The notes beneath the pieces are model-generated. The model worked only from the letters and a program-made list of their open reading frames with translations, made no database searches and had not been told where the DNA came from. Below are positions 1 through 9,067 of a stretch of DNA of 64,000 nt, in pieces. A program made the position numbers and the translations under genes. The stretch covers positions 45,151-109,150 of the forward strand of contig JAQVWF010000006.1 of the NCBI GenBank assembly GCA_028698615.1, given 5' to 3'. Source of the DNA: Syntrophorhabdaceae bacterium. Its GTDB lineage: Bacteria; Desulfobacterota; Syntrophorhabdia; Syntrophorhabdales; Syntrophorhabdaceae. Each line of letters opens with the position of its first letter. The stretch's first letter is position 1.

Positions 1-260
1 ATGATCGCATTCTGTTCAGCGTGGAGCCCCCGGCACAGTTCGTGGCGTTCCCCGGGGGCGATCTTCATCTGTTCCCTCAGGCAGGAGACCTCGATGCAAT
101 GCTTCAATCCCGAAGGAGCTCCGTTGTACCCGGTGGCAAGGATCCGCTTATCCTTCACGATGACGGCTCCGACGTTGCGGCGCAAACAGGTCGACCTCAT
201 GGAAACGATGCGCGCTATCTCCATGAAATAGGAACCCCAGTCAGGACGATGGTTCTTCAT
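1..260 (-). CDS. dCMP/cytidine deaminase family protein, C-terminus beyond the window
   Basis: This is the N-terminal 86 residues of a zinc-dependent deoxycytidylate deaminase, which makes dUMP for thymidylate synthesis. The frame reads GYNGAPSG near residue 44 and ends in HAEQNAI, the HAE zinc and proton-shuttle motif of the deaminase fold. The downstream PCxxC zinc motif would lie outside the window. The ATG at 260 overlaps the glyA stop by four bases (ATGA), so it is the last visible gene of the fatty-acid/glyA operon. Pairing with glyA fits folate-linked dTMP synthesis, since SHMT makes the methylene-THF used by thymidylate synthase. The family call is firm; dCMP versus another cytidine substrate is inferred from the motif layout. 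Confidence 0.85.
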   Translation of the reverse strand, partial: MKNHRPDWGSYFMEIARIVSMRSTCLRRNVGAVIVKDKRILATGYNGAPSGLKHCIEVSCLREQMKIAPGERHELCRGLHAEQNAI

Positions 261-1504
261 ATATCGTATATACGCGAATAAAAGGGAAAGCCCCTGCAGA
301 GTTCCCGCACCCGAGCGCGTGTGCTGTCCATGAATGACGTGTCGCCGGGCCGTTTGAGGACGGAGTCGATCATTTCGCAGATGACCTCCATCTCCTTTTC
401 CTTCATACCGCGGGTAGTGACGGCGGGCGTCCCTATCCTGATCCCGCTTGCTACATTGGGGCTTTTCGTATCGAAGGGGATGAGATTCTTGTTGACCATG
501 ATCCCGCTCGCCTCGAGGGCTATCTGGGCCTCGTTCCCCGTTACGTTCTTCGGTGTGAGGTCAACGAGGAAGAGGTGGTTGTCGGTGCCTCCCGATACGA
601 TGCGGAAACCGAGGTCCGCCATGCACTTTGCCATGTGCTTTGCGTTTGCGATTATCTGGCGCTGATATTCCTTGAATTCTTCCGTCATGGCCTGCTGCAG
701 GGCCACCGCCTTGGCGGCGATGACATGCATCAGGGGTCCGCCCTGGATCCCGGGGAAAACGGCTGAGTCTATCTTTTTTGCCAGATCGGCGTTGCACATG
801 ACAAGTCCGCCTCTCGGGCCCCGAAGGGTCTTGTGGGTGGTTGTCGTGACAAAATGGGCGTGTCCCGTCGGACTGGGATGGAGCCCGGCGGCGACAAGGC
901 CGGCGATGTGGGCGATATCGGCCATCAGATAGGCCCCGACTTCGTCGGCGATCTGTCTGAACTTCTCAAAATCTATGATCTTCGAATAGGCGCTGGCACC
1001 TGCTATGATGAGCTTCGGTTTCTCCCTGCGGGCAATGCTTCTTATCTCGTCATAATCGAGCATCTCGCTTTTGCCGGACACCGGGTACGATACCGCTCGG
1101 TACCATTTGCCCGAGAAGCTTGGTTTTGCGCCGTGGGTCAGGTGGCCCCCATGGGCGATGTCCATGCCGAGCACCGTGTCACCCCGCTCCAGTGCGGCAT
1201 AGAAGACGGCCATGTTCGCCGACGAGCCTGAGTGGGGCTGGACGTTGGCGTGTTCGACGCCGAAAAGGTTCCTGGCACGTTCTATGGCAATGGCTTCTAT
1301 CTCATCGAGATACGTGCAGCCGCTGTAATATCTCTTTGACGGATATCCTTCGGCATACTTGTTCGTGAGAACACAGCCCTGGGCGGCAAGGACATCTTCG
1401 TCGACATAATTCTCGGAAGCAATGAGAATGAGGCTGTATTCCTCGCGATCAAGTTCGCGCCTTATCAGCTCGAACACCTTCTTATCTTTTCCGTCAAGTT
1501 TCAT
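257..1504 (-). CDS. glyA: serine hydroxymethyltransferase
   Basis: A full-length PLP enzyme of 415 residues that interconverts serine and glycine while loading methylene groups onto tetrahydrofolate in the cytosol. The PLP lysine is K225 in the [14 protein letters not shown] motif, and the substrate and PLP regions [10 protein letters not shown] (about 91-100) and [10 protein letters not shown] (about 196-205) are present. It starts three bases after the rpiB stop and overlaps the deaminase start, so it is translated as part of the long operon. The order rpiB-glyA-dCMP deaminase is common in deltaproteobacteria and Firmicutes. Nothing is missing or shortened. Confidence 0.98.
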   Translation of the reverse strand: MKLDGKDKKVFELIRRELDREEYSLILIASENYVDEDVLAAQGCVLTNKYAEGYPSKRYYSGCTYLDEIEAIAIERARNLFGVEHANVQPHSGSSANMAVFYAALERGDTVLGMDIAHGGHLTHGAKPSFSGKWYRAVSYPVSGKSEMLDYDEIRSIARREKPKLIIAGASAYSKIIDFEKFRQIADEVGAYLMADIAHIAGLVAAGLHPSPTGHAHFVTTTTHKTLRGPRGGLVMCNADLAKKIDSAVFPGIQGGPLMHVIAAKAVALQQAMTEEFKEYQRQIIANAKHMAKCMADLGFRIVSGGTDNHLFLVDLTPKNVTGNEAQIALEASGIMVNKNLIPFDTKSPNVASGIRIGTPAVTTRGMKEKEMEVICEMIDSVLKRPGDTSFMDSTRARVRELCRGFPFYSRIYDI

Positions 1505-1507
1505 ATC

Positions 1508-1957
1508 TTACCTGTCTGTATTCTTTTCGAAAGCCTCTATCTTCATGATCCTGCCGAGGTGCCGGCCCCCTTCGAATTCCGCGGCAAGCCAGGACTTCAC
1601 GATCTCTTCGGCAAGACCCTTTCCGGTTATCCTTCCGCCGAGGACGAGCACGTTGGCGTCGAGGTGTTTCCGGCTTTGCGCGGCCGTGTAGAGATCGAAA
1701 ACAAGGGCGGCCCGGATGCCTTTGACCTTGTTCGCCGTGATACTCATCCCAATCCCCGTTCCACAGAAGAGTATGCCCTTGTCCGCTTCGCCGGAGGCAA
1801 CACGTCTCGCCACCTCAAACCCGAAATCGGGGTAATCGACGGATGCCGGAGAGTCTGTCCCCACGTCCGTCACGTCATATTCCCCTGTCGCGAGAATACC
1901 CTTTATGTATTCTTTCAGTTCGAGGCCTGCATGGTCCGAGCCGATCGCTATCTTCAT
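1508..1957 (-). CDS. rpiB: ribose 5-phosphate isomerase B
   Basis: A 149-residue RpiB/LacAB family sugar isomerase that interconverts ribose 5-phosphate and ribulose 5-phosphate. The N-terminal [10 protein letters not shown] motif and the catalytic-cysteine segment [15 protein letters not shown], followed by the anion-binding RAAL segment, are intact. The start overlaps the fabF stop by four bases, so expression is coupled to the fatty-acid genes. RpiB is cytosolic and feeds nucleotide synthesis, in line with the glyA and deaminase genes downstream. An allose-phosphate isomerase role is possible within the family, but no allose genes are nearby. Confidence 0.95.
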   Translation of the reverse strand: MKIAIGSDHAGLELKEYIKGILATGEYDVTDVGTDSPASVDYPDFGFEVARRVASGEADKGILFCGTGIGMSITANKVKGIRAALVFDLYTAAQSRKHLDANVLVLGGRITGKGLAEEIVKSWLAAEFEGGRHLGRIMKIEAFEKNTDR

Positions 1958-3195
1958 CCTTCAAACCTCCTCAGGACGAGAACGCAGTTCGTACCGCCAA
2001 ACCCGAAGGAGTTGGAGAGAACCACGTTGATATCTTGGTTTCGCGCCTCATTGGGAACGTAGTCAAGGTCGCAGTCGGGGTCGGGCGTCTCGTAGTTGAT
2101 CGTAGGAGGGCAGACCCGGTCCCTGATCGCCAGAACGCTGAAGATCGCCTCTATTGCACCCGCGGCGCCGAGAAGATGGCCCGTCATGGACTTTGTCGAA
2201 CTCACGGGTAGTTTGTACGCCCTTTCCCCAAAAACCTTTTTGATGGCCAGCGTCTCGGTCTGGTCGTTGAGGTCCGTGGATGTTCCGTGGGCATTGATGT
2301 AGTCCACCGCATCCGGCGCAAGCGCTGCGTCGCGCAACGCCATATTGATGCAGCGGATGAACCCGTCGCCGTCAGGGCAGGGGGCTGTAATATGATGCGC
2401 GTCCCCGTTGTATCCGTATCCGACAAGCTCCGCATAGATCTTCGCACCCCTTTTGCGGGCGTGCTCAAGCTCTTCGAGAATGACGATGCCGGCGCCTTCG
2501 GACACGACAAAACCATCGCGGTCCTTCTCGAATGGCCTCGAGGCCTTCTGGGGCTCGTCGTTCCGGGTCGAAAGGGCCTTCATTGCATTAAAACCGCCCA
2601 CGGTCAACGGAGTGAGGTTTGCTTCACATCCGCCGCCCACCATCATGTCCGCATCGCCATATTGGATGATCCTGCATGCGTCACCGATCGAATGTGCACC
2701 GGTGGCGCAGGCCGTCACAATGCTGAGGTTGGGCCCTTTCAGACCATACTGGATGGCAATATGGCCCGGCGCCTCGTTGGCTATGAGCATGGGAATGAAG
2801 AAGGGGGAGATCCGCCCCGGTCCCCTTTCCAGGTATATACTATGATACTTCTCAAGGGTCGGCAGTCCGCCGAGACCCGTGCCCACAACCACCCCGATCC
2901 GCTCGGCGTCCTCTTTGGAAACGTCGAGACCGGAGTCTCCCATTGCTATTTTTGTAGCGGCGAGGGCATACTGGATGAACAGATCCATCCGCTTCATCTC
3001 CTTGACCGAAACATACTCCTCGGCCTTGAAGTCTTTCACCTCGCCGGCTATCCTGGTATCATGCTGTGTACTGTCAAATCTCGTTAGCGGTGCGATCCCG
3101 GATTCTCCGTTGAGGATCCGTTTCCAGACATTGTCTATCCCCACGCCCAGCGGCGTTACAAGACCGACACCGGTGATAACAACCCTTCTTTTCAA
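1954..3195 (-). CDS. fabF: beta-ketoacyl-ACP synthase II
   Basis: A condensing enzyme of 413 residues for chain elongation in type II fatty-acid synthesis. The thiolase-fold catalytic triad is visible as C163 (in [10 protein letters not shown]), H303 (in NAHGTST) and H340 (in [11 protein letters not shown]), which is the C-H-H arrangement of KAS I/II rather than the C-H-N of FabH. It sits 17 bases after acpP, its acyl-carrier partner. Because fabH is absent from this operon, this is the only condensing enzyme in the window. How chains are initiated cannot be told from this sequence. Confidence 0.97.
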   Translation of the reverse strand: MKRRVVITGVGLVTPLGVGIDNVWKRILNGESGIAPLTRFDSTQHDTRIAGEVKDFKAEEYVSVKEMKRMDLFIQYALAATKIAMGDSGLDVSKEDAERIGVVVGTGLGGLPTLEKYHSIYLERGPGRISPFFIPMLIANEAPGHIAIQYGLKGPNLSIVTACATGAHSIGDACRIIQYGDADMMVGGGCEANLTPLTVGGFNAMKALSTRNDEPQKASRPFEKDRDGFVVSEGAGIVILEELEHARKRGAKIYAELVGYGYNGDAHHITAPCPDGDGFIRCINMALRDAALAPDAVDYINAHGTSTDLNDQTETLAIKKVFGERAYKLPVSSTKSMTGHLLGAAGAIEAIFSVLAIRDRVCPPTINYETPDPDCDLDYVPNEARNQDINVVLSNSFGFGGTNCVLVLRRFEG

Positions 3196-3212
3196 ACCGG
3201 CACCTCTTTGAG

Positions 3213-3452
3213 TTATTTGCCTGCCAGGCGATTCTCTATGTATCTGATCGCGTCACCCACCGTCTCCATCTTCTCTGCATCCTCATCGGGGATCTCAATG
3301 CTGTACTCGTCTTCCAGTGCCATAATAAGCTCAACGATATCAAGAGAATCGGCGCCGAGGTCATCGATGAACTTAGCTTCCGGAATAACTTCCGATTCGC
3401 TTACCCCGAGCTGATCCACAATCATCTTTTTTACTTTCTCAGTTACTGACAT
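3213..3452 (-). CDS. acpP: acyl carrier protein
   Basis: A 79-residue acidic acyl carrier protein. The phosphopantetheine attachment site is S36 in GADSLD, with the usual following helix [12 protein letters not shown] strong Shine-Dalgarno (AAGGAGG) lies seven bases before the ATG, consistent with the high expression needed for ACP. It is placed between fabG and fabF as in many bacterial FAS II clusters. The 86-base gap upstream, to the fabG stop, holds no gene. Confidence 0.97.
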   Translation of the reverse strand: MSVTEKVKKMIVDQLGVSESEVIPEAKFIDDLGADSLDIVELIMALEDEYSIEIPDEDAEKMETVGDAIRYIENRLAGK

Positions 3453-3538
3453 TAAGCCACCTCCTTGTTTTATTGAAAACTTCCTTAAAGACTGCCAAGG
3501 TATCCGTCCCTGACGGTCTACCTTCGGTCATGTGTTCT

Positions 3539-4264
3539 TTACATGTACAACCCGCCGTTAACATTTACCACCTCCCCCGTTACGTAGCTGCCGTATTTCG
3601 AAAGGAGAAAATATACAGCGTTTGCGATGTCCTCAGGCTCACCGAGACGCTTGAGCGGAATCGCTCCGTACATCGACTCCTTTGTCTTTTCATCGAGAAT
3701 GTCCGTCATCTTCGTTCTGATAAATCCGGGAGCGACGGCATTGACCCTTATTGAGCGCTCCGCATATTCTTTGGCGACGCTCTTGGTGAAGCCGATGATG
3801 CCGGCCTTGCTGGCCGCGTAGTTGGCCTGCCCCGGGTTTCCCATGACGCCCGCGATGGAAGAGATGTTGACGATGCTGCCGCCCGACTTGAGCATGTGCC
3901 TGACGACTGCCTTCGTGCAGTTGAAGACGCTCTTCAGGTTCACTCTGATTACCCGGTCCCAGTCTTCCTCTTTCATGCGCACCAGGAGTTTGTCTATGGT
4001 GATGCCCGCGTTATTCACGAGGTTGTCTATCTTTCCCAGGTCCTTTACGACCTGATCGACGGCCCCCTGGACCGCCTGGAGATCTGAGACGTCTACAGTA
4101 TAGAACTCACAGCGCCGTCCCTTCGACCGAATGGCCTCGATGGTTTCCGATGCGTCGATTATATCGAAGATGGCGATATCGCCGCCTTTATCGGCTATGA
4201 GTTCCGAAATGGCCCGGCCGATACCCTGGGCGCCGCCTGTGATGATGGTCACTGTTCCGTTCAT
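3539..4264 (-). CDS. fabG: 3-oxoacyl-ACP reductase
   Basis: A 241-residue short-chain dehydrogenase that uses NADPH to reduce beta-ketoacyl-ACP. It has the TGGAQGIG cofactor loop (about 9-16), NNAG (about 84-87) and the catalytic S136, Y149 and K153 (YAASK). The stretch GFIRTKM near residue 190 is typical of FabG. The start overlaps the fabD stop by four bases (ATGA). Its operon position between fabD and acpP separates it from the many other SDR proteins of similar length. Confidence 0.95.
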   Translation of the reverse strand: MNGTVTIITGGAQGIGRAISELIADKGGDIAIFDIIDASETIEAIRSKGRRCEFYTVDVSDLQAVQGAVDQVVKDLGKIDNLVNNAGITIDKLLVRMKEEDWDRVIRVNLKSVFNCTKAVVRHMLKSGGSIVNISSIAGVMGNPGQANYAASKAGIIGFTKSVAKEYAERSIRVNAVAPGFIRTKMTDILDEKTKESMYGAIPLKRLGEPEDIANAVYFLLSKYGSYVTGEVVNVNGGLYM

Positions 4265-5199
4265 GCTAAAAGCCCCTTTGCCGATTCTATCTCGTCGAAT
4301 TTTTCCACATTCACACAGGGGACGGCGGGAACGATCCGTTTTACGAGGTTCGACAAAACCTTCTGGGGTCCCGCCTCGATAAAGACCTCCACGCCCTCAT
4401 CGGCCATTTTTCTGACGCATCTTTCCCACAGCACCGGGGAAAACATCTGGCGATAAAGCTTATCGTCCACGTCCCCCGCATCTTTTCCGGGGGTTGCGTC
4501 GACGTTAAAGACTACGGGAACGGAAAGACGGCCGTGGCCTAGCGCCGCAAGCTCGCCCTTCAAGCGGTCCGCGGCCTCCTGCATCAGTGGAGAGTGGAAC
4601 GGCCCGGATACATTGAGAAAGACGGCCTTTTTGTACCCCGTCCCCTTCAATTTTTCAACGGCCTCCTTCAATGCCCCGGCGTCGCCGGAGAGTACAACCT
4701 GTTCCGCCGAATTGAGGTTGGCGGGGACTGCCACGTAATCATCGTGGGAGATCTCTTTGAGGACGGGTCCGATCTTTTCCATATCGGCACCGATGAGCGC
4801 CACCATGCCGCCTTTACCCTTCGGGCATGCCTCTTCCATGAGAAGTCCTCTTCTCCTGGTGATTGTGAGGGCCTCTTCAAAAGTGAAAAAGCCGCTTGCC
4901 AGCAGGGCCGTATATTCGCCGAGACTGTGCCCGGCCACGAGAAACGGCTGGATACCTGCCTCCCTTTTCAGCACCTCATGCACGACATAGCCGACAAGAA
5001 GGAGCGACGGCTGCGTGTTGTACGTTTGACGCAGTTCATCCTCGGGGCCCTTGAAACAAAGATCTGTTATGGAGAACCCAAGGACCCTGTCGGCGGCGGC
5101 GAACATGTCGCGAACATAGTCGAACCTCTCGTAAAGGTCCCTGCCCATGCCGATGTACTGGGAACCCTGTCCCGGAAATACTATTCCTATCTTTTTCAT
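4261..5199 (-). CDS. fabD: malonyl-CoA:ACP transacylase
   Basis: A 312-residue transferase that moves malonyl from CoA to ACP. It opens with FPGQGSQYIGMG, and the nucleophile is S92 in the GHSLGEYTAL elbow. The segment NVSGPFHSPLM near residue 200 carries the partner histidine. It lies 55 bases downstream of the acyl-CoA dehydrogenase stop, in the same orientation, and overlaps fabG. In the standard plsX-fabH-fabD order fabH would be immediately upstream; here the dehydrogenase gene fills that place. Confidence 0.96.
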   Translation of the reverse strand: MKKIGIVFPGQGSQYIGMGRDLYERFDYVRDMFAAADRVLGFSITDLCFKGPEDELRQTYNTQPSLLLVGYVVHEVLKREAGIQPFLVAGHSLGEYTALLASGFFTFEEALTITRRRGLLMEEACPKGKGGMVALIGADMEKIGPVLKEISHDDYVAVPANLNSAEQVVLSGDAGALKEAVEKLKGTGYKKAVFLNVSGPFHSPLMQEAADRLKGELAALGHGRLSVPVVFNVDATPGKDAGDVDDKLYRQMFSPVLWERCVRKMADEGVEVFIEAGPQKVLSNLVKRIVPAVPCVNVEKFDEIESAKGLLA

Positions 5200-5254
5200 C
5201 TATCCTCACTCGCCGGGTGTATGAATTGTTTCCTCGCGAGATCAGTATCTCACG

Positions 5255-6418
5255 TCATGACCTTTTCTTCGATGCCGACCCCTTGATCAACTCCAGTCCG
5301 ATGATGTTCCTCTGTATCTGGTTCGTGCCTTCGTATATCTGGAGTATCTTTGCATCGCGCATCATTTTCTCGACGGGGTATTCCTTCATGTAGCCGTATC
5401 CGCCGAAAACCTGTATAGCATCGACGACAACCTTCATGGCCACGTCGCTCGGAAAGACCTTGCTCATGGCCGACACCTTGGAAAAATCCTTGGGATTGCT
5501 GTCGATGTACCGCGCCACCGCATATACCAGAGCGCGTGCCGCCTCCACGTGTATTGCCATATCGGCGAGCATATGCTGTATTGCCTGAAAGGAAATGATC
5601 TTTCTGTCGAACTGTTCCCTTTCACGCGCGTATTGTATGGCTGCGTCAAGTGCGCCGTGGGCAACCCCTACCGCCTGCGCCCCTATCCCTGGGCGGGTCC
5701 TGTCGAATGTCCTCATCGTCAGGATGAAACCCAGACCTTCTCTACCTATAACATTTTCCTTCGGAACTTTGCAATCCTGAAATACCAGCTCCCGGGTGGC
5801 CGATGCCCGTATGCCTAACTTGTTCTCTTTCTTGCCGAAAGTGAAGCCTTCCATGCCTTTTTCGAGGATAAAGGCCGTGGCACCCCTGCCGCCCTTGGAG
5901 CGGTCCGTCATGGCGACGACGGTATAGATCTCGGCCTCGCCGCCGTTCGTTATCCATTGTTTCGTCCCGTTGATGATATAATAGTCACCGTCTTTCTTCG
6001 CCTCGGTCCTGATGCCCTGGGCATCGCTGCCCGCATTGGCCTCGGTGAGTCCGAAGGCGGCAAGTTTCGACCCCGTTGCTATCTGGGACAGGTATTTCTG
6101 TTTCTGCTCCTCCGATCCACCGAGCAGGATAGGGTAGGCGCCAAGGAGGCTTGCTGCATAGCTTACCGATACGCCAAGGCAGGCCTTGCTCAGTTCCTCG
6201 ACGACGATACAGTTCTCGAAGGATCCTCCTCCCATGCCGCCGTATGCCTCGGGGATACTGACACCGAAGAGGCCCGTTTCCGCGCAGTTCTTCATTATTT
6301 CCCAGGGGAACTGTCCCGTTTCATCAAGTTCAGCACGAACGGGAACGACCTTGTCCTCTGCTATTCTGCGCGCCAGCTTCTGTATGCTCTTCTGGTCCTC
6401 AGATAGAAAATAATCCAT
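5255..6418 (-). CDS. acyl-CoA dehydrogenase in the place of fabH
   Basis: A 387-residue FAD-dependent acyl-CoA dehydrogenase, of usual length. It contains LTEANAGSDAQG and WITNGGEA for FAD and substrate binding, and the catalytic base is E363 in QIYEGTNQIQRN, the position used by short- and medium-chain enzymes. Such enzymes oxidise acyl-CoA to enoyl-CoA and pass electrons to ETF. It begins three bases from the plsX stop and is embedded in a biosynthetic operon where no beta-oxidation gene is expected. It may act on an acyl-CoA precursor, or in reverse as an enoyl reductase for the pathway, but this is inference. No ETF genes are seen in the window. Confidence 0.93.
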   Translation of the reverse strand: MDYFLSEDQKSIQKLARRIAEDKVVPVRAELDETGQFPWEIMKNCAETGLFGVSIPEAYGGMGGGSFENCIVVEELSKACLGVSVSYAASLLGAYPILLGGSEEQKQKYLSQIATGSKLAAFGLTEANAGSDAQGIRTEAKKDGDYYIINGTKQWITNGGEAEIYTVVAMTDRSKGGRGATAFILEKGMEGFTFGKKENKLGIRASATRELVFQDCKVPKENVIGREGLGFILTMRTFDRTRPGIGAQAVGVAHGALDAAIQYAREREQFDRKIISFQAIQHMLADMAIHVEAARALVYAVARYIDSNPKDFSKVSAMSKVFPSDVAMKVVVDAIQVFGGYGYMKEYPVEKMMRDAKILQIYEGTNQIQRNIIGLELIKGSASKKRS

Positions 6419-6421
6419 ATC

Positions 6422-7432
6422 TTACCTCTCCTTTACTTTCTGCAACGATTGGTAGTCCTGCATGGTCTCGTTGATGGATTCCCTGAGACCTTTCTCCACG
6501 AACTTCTTTGCCAGCAGTATGGCGTTGCGCATGGCCTTTTCGTTCGATTTTCCATGACATATGATGCAGACCCCGTCGACGCCCAGAAGCGGTGCCCCGC
6601 CGGTTTCGGAATAGTCCGCTTTCTTCTGGAATTCCTTGAACAGATCTTTCAGAAGGAGATAGCCGATTCGTGCCTTCAGGCTTCTTTTGATACCTTCCCT
6701 GAAGAATTCAAAGATCAGGTCTGCGACCCCCTCGCTTATCTTCAGGGCGATGTTGCCGACAAAACCATCGCTTACCACCACGTCGGTTCTGCCGTTGTAC
6801 ATATCGGTGCCCTCGACGTAGCCCAGGTAGTTTATGCCGAATTCCTTGATAAGGGCATGTGCCTCCCGGGTCAGTTCGTTGCCCTTTGTTTCCTCTTCGC
6901 CGTTCGAGAGAATGCCGACCCTGGGGGAGGCTATTCCAAGGACTGAGGACACGAAGGCATTGCCCATCAGTGCGAACTGGGCCAGATGCGTCGGTTTGCA
7001 GTCCACCGTGCCGCCGGCGTCAAGGAGGATGGAGATTCCTTCACCCATGCGCGGATGGAGCGTGGCGATCGCGGGTCGGTCGACGCCGGGGATGCGGCCG
7101 AGGGTGAAGATGGCAAATGCCATCGCCGCGCCGGAATTCCCCGCCGAAACGACGGCCTGAACCTCACCGTTCTTGTGCAGTTCAAAGGCCCTGTTCATGG
7201 AAGAGTCCTTCTTCTTCCTCAGGGCGTTCGAGGGGGCCTCGTTCATCCCCACGCAAAGGGGCGCGTGGACCATCTCAAGGTTTGCATGGTCCGTCACAAA
7301 GGGTTTCATCTTTTGTTCGTCGCCGACAAGGACAATGGAAGCGAGGCCTTCGCGGGAAATTGACTGTGCCCCTTTTACGATCTCCTGGGGCGCAAAGTCG
7401 CCACCCATTCCATCAACGGCAATCCGTATCAT
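6422..7432 (-). CDS. plsX: phosphate acyltransferase PlsX
   Basis: A 336-residue peripheral membrane enzyme that makes acyl-phosphate from acyl-ACP for phospholipid synthesis with PlsY. The start reads IAVDGMGGDFAPQEIV, and the family segments VSAGNSGAAM (about 105) and GFVGNIALK (about 222) are present. It lies seven bases after rpmF. The link yceD-rpmF-plsX is widely conserved and joins ribosome and membrane synthesis. The rest of the fatty-acid operon follows directly. Confidence 0.96.
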   Translation of the reverse strand: MIRIAVDGMGGDFAPQEIVKGAQSISREGLASIVLVGDEQKMKPFVTDHANLEMVHAPLCVGMNEAPSNALRKKKDSSMNRAFELHKNGEVQAVVSAGNSGAAMAFAIFTLGRIPGVDRPAIATLHPRMGEGISILLDAGGTVDCKPTHLAQFALMGNAFVSSVLGIASPRVGILSNGEEETKGNELTREAHALIKEFGINYLGYVEGTDMYNGRTDVVVSDGFVGNIALKISEGVADLIFEFFREGIKRSLKARIGYLLLKDLFKEFQKKADYSETGGAPLLGVDGVCIICHGKSNEKAMRNAILLAKKFVEKGLRESINETMQDYQSLQKVKER

Positions 7433-7439
7433 CCTTGAG

Positions 7440-7622
7440 CTAGGCTTCCTCGACCGCTATGTACTGTTTTCCTTTGTACATTCCGCACTTGGGGCAAACA
7501 GCATGAGGAAGCTTGGGTTCTTTGCAGTTCGGGCATGCCACCACCGCTACGGGTGATGCCGTGTAGTGTGTGCGTCTCTTGTCCCGTCTTGCCTTCGCAG
7601 TTTTTCGTTTTGGTACAGCCAT
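7440..7622 (-). CDS. rpmF: 50S ribosomal protein L32
   Basis: A 60-residue L32 protein that starts with the classic MAVPKRKTAKARRDKRR basic tail and carries the zinc-binding pattern CPNCKEPKLPHAVCPKC. This is the four-cysteine (C+) form. It lies between yceD and plsX, its usual neighbours, with 14 bases on the upstream side. Confidence 0.97.
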   Translation of the reverse strand: MAVPKRKTAKARRDKRRTHYTASPVAVVACPNCKEPKLPHAVCPKCGMYKGKQYIAVEEA

Positions 7623-7636
7623 GATCTACTCCTTGT

Positions 7637-8152
7637 CTAATGTAAGAAAGATTTTAGTTTTTCGCCGAGGAGACTCGAGGGTGCCTCGGGACAATCGCAG
7701 GGCTCCGTATTCCTGTTCCTGCCGCAGGTTGCGCATATGCCTTTGCATTCTTCGCTGCAGAGGGGTCTCACCGGAATGTTGAGCATGACCTCCTCGTAAA
7801 CGAAGGGATCGAGGTCTACCTCTTCTCCCTCGTAGTAGTAAATGTCGAGGTCGTCGTTATGAAGCTCCATATCCGCCGCATCGGGAAGCGTGCTTTTCGG
7901 GGTGAGCTTGATGGCCATCTGAAGTGACAGTGAGAGGTTGTACTCTTCGAGACACCGTGAACATGCGAGCGACGCCTCACAATTGATCGACCCTTCGACG
8001 GTAACGGTATCGTCGAACTTTGCAACGGTGAGCTCGTAGCTCACCGGCGCAAGCAGCTTGAGTGCGTCATCATCAGTCTTCGGGAATCGCGCAGTATCCA
8101 TCTCACCCTTCACGACCAGTACATCTTCTATTTCTGTCAGTCGTATCAACAC
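7637..8152 (-). CDS. YceD/DUF177 family protein
   Basis: A 171-residue member of the DUF177 family, which is co-transcribed with rpmF and is linked to 23S rRNA and large-subunit accumulation. I place the start at a GTG at 8152 (protein MLIRLTEIEDVL). An AAGAAGG ribosome site stands six bases upstream, and a consensus promoter lies just before it at 8179-8208. An open frame reaches 8305 but would run through that promoter. A zinc-ribbon-like set of cysteines follows the conserved core: CSRCLEE near 85 and CSEECKGICATCGRN plus CDC near the C-terminus. The molecular action of the family is still poorly defined. Confidence 0.88.
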   Translation of the reverse strand: MLIRLTEIEDVLVVKGEMDTARFPKTDDDALKLLAPVSYELTVAKFDDTVTVEGSINCEASLACSRCLEEYNLSLSLQMAIKLTPKSTLPDAADMELHNDDLDIYYYEGEEVDLDPFVYEEVMLNIPVRPLCSEECKGICATCGRNRNTEPCDCPEAPSSLLGEKLKSFLH

Positions 8153-8178
8153 AGGTCGCCTTCTTTTTGAAGATAGAT

Positions 8179-8208
8179 AATATAAAGAGTTTAGTATTTT
8201 CTTGTCAA
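8179..8208 (-). promoter_or_regulatory. sigma-70 promoter for the yceD-rpmF-plsX-fab-glyA operon
   Basis: On the minus strand a perfect TTGACA (8203-8208) is followed after 18 bases by TATATT (8179-8184); an overlapping TATTAT is also present. Transcription would start near 8172 and reach the GTG of yceD after about 20 bases. No other strong promoter is seen in the operon down to position 1. Confidence 0.75.
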
Positions 8209-8311
8209 GCAAATTAACCTGTTGTAACTCTTGCCTTTTTGTTGGAACGAGGCCGGAGACCGACTGTTTTGGGGCAAAGGGGGGGAAAGGGCCCATCACT
8301 TCCACCTCTCT

Positions 8312-8569
8312 TTATACCGTCTCGCCCAAAAGGGTCTGGAGGAGTTTTTCGTCGATGGGGATCTCAAGGACCTTCCGTCTGGCCTTCTCGCCGCGGAGGA
8401 TTCTGATCGCAGACCTTTTGACCTTGAAGATGTCCGAGAGATACCGTACCAACTCTTCGTTTGCCCTGCCTTCGAGGGGCAGCGCCGTGAGCCTGACGGT
8501 GATGCCGGCCTGCGTGCGCGCTATCGACCTTTTTCTTGCATTCGGTATGACCCTGATCTCCACATTCAT
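8312..8569 (-). CDS. DUF167 (YggU family) protein
   Basis: An 85-residue DUF167 protein. The family hallmark is seen as LTALPLEGRANEELVRYLS (about 28-46), followed by KRSAIRILRGEKARRK. The biochemical role of the family is unknown; it is often paired with YggT, as here, nine bases downstream of it. The gene is full length and ends seven bases inside the 5' edge of the region leading to the yceD promoter. Confidence 0.9.
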   Translation of the reverse strand: MNVEIRVIPNARKRSIARTQAGITVRLTALPLEGRANEELVRYLSDIFKVKRSAIRILRGEKARRKVLEIPIDEKLLQTLLGETV

Positions 8570-8578
8570 GGTGCGTCC

Positions 8579-8878
8579 CTAGGCTCTGAGCGCAAGGTGA
8601 AGGAGGGCCCTCGTCAGGAACTCCTGGAGAAAGATGATGATGAGCATGAGAAAGAAGGGGGCGATATCGACCATGCCGAACCGGGTGGGCAGGATCCTGG
8701 ATATGCGGTACGTAACGGGATCAACGAGCCTGTACACGGTCCGCACTATGGGATTATAGGGATTAGGCCGTATCCAGGAAAATAGGGCGCGCGCGAAGAT
8801 AACCCAGAAGTAGATGGTAAGCGCGCCATTGAGGATCTTGGCGAACCAAAGAATCGAGACACCTAAAGCGGACATCAC
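8579..8878 (-). CDS. YggT family integral membrane protein
   Basis: A 99-residue membrane protein with two hydrophobic blocks, residues 3-26 and 73-95. Between them is the YggT signature: the run FSWIRPNPYNPIVRTVY followed by LVDPVTYRISRILPT. YggT proteins have been tied to cell division, osmotic adaptation and thylakoid/FtsZ biology, but no enzyme activity is known. It is followed by yggU, a common arrangement. A long inverted repeat separates it from mtaB upstream. Confidence 0.9.
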   Translation of the reverse strand: MMSALGVSILWFAKILNGALTIYFWVIFARALFSWIRPNPYNPIVRTVYRLVDPVTYRISRILPTRFGMVDIAPFFLMLIIIFLQEFLTRALLHLALRA

Positions 8879-8915
8879 AAACCTCGAAGAAGATTAATAA
8901 CCAATTTGCCAAATT

Positions 8916-9067
8916 CCAATGACCAAATAAACGAACAATGACCGGATCACAGGATAACGATCAATACAGGATAATGGTCAATGGCCGAAATTACAATAAC
9001 CAAATGAAAGAGAACCCTCCCTGGCTTGATCTCATGTCTGGTGATTGTTCGTTTATTTGGTCATTGG
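8916..9067. repeat. family A inverted repeat between mtaB and yggT
   Basis: A perfect 24-base inverted pair: the left arm is 8916-8939 and the right arm is 9044-9067. Both hold the CCAATGACCAAAT core, and the 104 bases between them carry degenerate copies such as ATAACCAAATG. The right arm overlaps the end of mtaB and supplies its last codons and stop. As RNA it would fold into a very long hairpin. Confidence 0.85.
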
